The notes beneath the pieces are model-generated. The model was given only the letters and a program-made list of their open reading frames with translations. It was not told where the DNA came from and did not search any database. From Pectinatus sp. (lineage in GTDB: Bacteria > Bacillota > Negativicutes > Selenomonadales > Selenomonadaceae), in NCBI GenBank assembly GCA_020025135.1, contig JAHHSQ010000034.1, forward strand, positions 1 to 13,652: a stretch of 13,652 nt of DNA. The letters are read 5' to 3'. This document shows positions 13,569 through 13,652 of this stretch, piece by piece (within the stretch, counting starts at the first letter, position 1; the number at the start of each line of letters is the position of its first letter). Made by a program: the position numbers and the translations under genes.

Positions 13569-13652
13569 TTATTTTTCAGTGTCTACATGTGAAGAAGTTG
13601 ACATACTCCCCACGGCTAAAGCCGAGGGATTCTGGGATATTAGCGAACCTTG
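13569..13652 (-). CDS. tnpB: C-terminal tail of a second IS200/IS605-type TnpB (partial)
   Basis: The minus strand is open from the window edge to TAA at 13571-13569, giving 27 residues that include NPSALAVGSMSTSSHVDTEK. A tail of this type, rich in Ala, Val, Gly and Ser and encoded over a terminal hairpin, is found in many Firmicute IS605-family tnpB genes. This is recalled family knowledge and was not searched. The body of the gene, including the RuvC and zinc motifs, lies outside the window. The gene points towards clpX. Confidence 0.5.
   Translation of the reverse strand, partial: QGSLISQNPSALAVGSMSTSSHVDTEK
13609..13628. mobile_element. IS200/IS605-family end hairpin
   Basis: CCC-A-CGGC (13609-13616), loop TAAA, then GCCG-A-GGG (13621-13628) forms an imperfect palindrome with one A-A mismatch. 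Such subterminal hairpins at the right end of IS200/IS605 elements are bound by the TnpA transposase. With flanking TTGACATACTC it resembles the known Firmicute element end. The exact cleavage site is not defined here. Confidence 0.6.

Noticed and set aside
1..13652. CRISPR array, tRNA or rRNA genes
   Set aside because: No regularly spaced direct repeats, cloverleaf or rRNA-like segments were seen by eye on either strand.

Overview
This is about 13.6 kb of a fairly A+T-rich bacterial chromosome. The gene content points to a low-GC Firmicute, most likely of the Negativicutes (inference). It has a Bacillus-type sdhCAB operon with a four-histidine dihaem cytochrome b, strong AGGAGG ribosome binding sites, a Firmicutes-type alaS-ireB-ruvX block, and an ahbA/ahbB siroheme decarboxylase pair.

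Layout. Positions 1-310 carry a decayed IS200/IS605-family tnpB. The plus strand then holds sdhC (398-1042), sdhA (1233-2975) and sdhB (2988-4153), a membrane-bound succinate:quinone / quinol:fumarate oxidoreductase. A bidirectional terminator at about 4164-4200 separates it from a long minus-strand cluster, read right to left: clpX, lon, engB, ahbA, ahbB, alaS, ireB, ruvX. These cover ATP-dependent proteolysis, ribosome assembly, siroheme decarboxylation, alanyl-tRNA charging, a small regulatory protein and a Holliday-junction-resolvase-like protein. At the far right edge (13569-13652, minus) is the apparent tail of a second IS200/IS605-type tnpB with its end hairpin.

The main discovery is that two protein genes are each split near their first codons by an ORF-less group I intron. 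The sdhB intron (3011-3426, 416 nt) leaves a 23-nt first exon. Its P4, P5, P6, P7, P8 and P9 elements, its guide sequence and both splice sites can be read directly, and joining the exons restores a normal 249-residue SdhB. The ruvX intron (about 5076-4609, minus, 468 nt) leaves a 14-nt first exon, and joining restores a normal 140-residue RuvX. Its exact splice bases conflict by one nucleotide. A gene finder that ignores introns would give SdhB a false GTG start and shorten RuvX. The two introns share core motifs and end sequences and lie about 1.2 kb apart in convergent genes.

Functional links: the Ahb proteins decarboxylate siroheme on the route to haem, which the SdhC cytochrome needs, although the rest of that pathway is not in the window. 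The clpX-to-ruvX genes are tightly spaced. A candidate extended -10 promoter sits before ahbA, a dyad symmetry lies between clpX and lon, and a hairpin sits between the Shine-Dalgarno sequence and the start codon of ireB.
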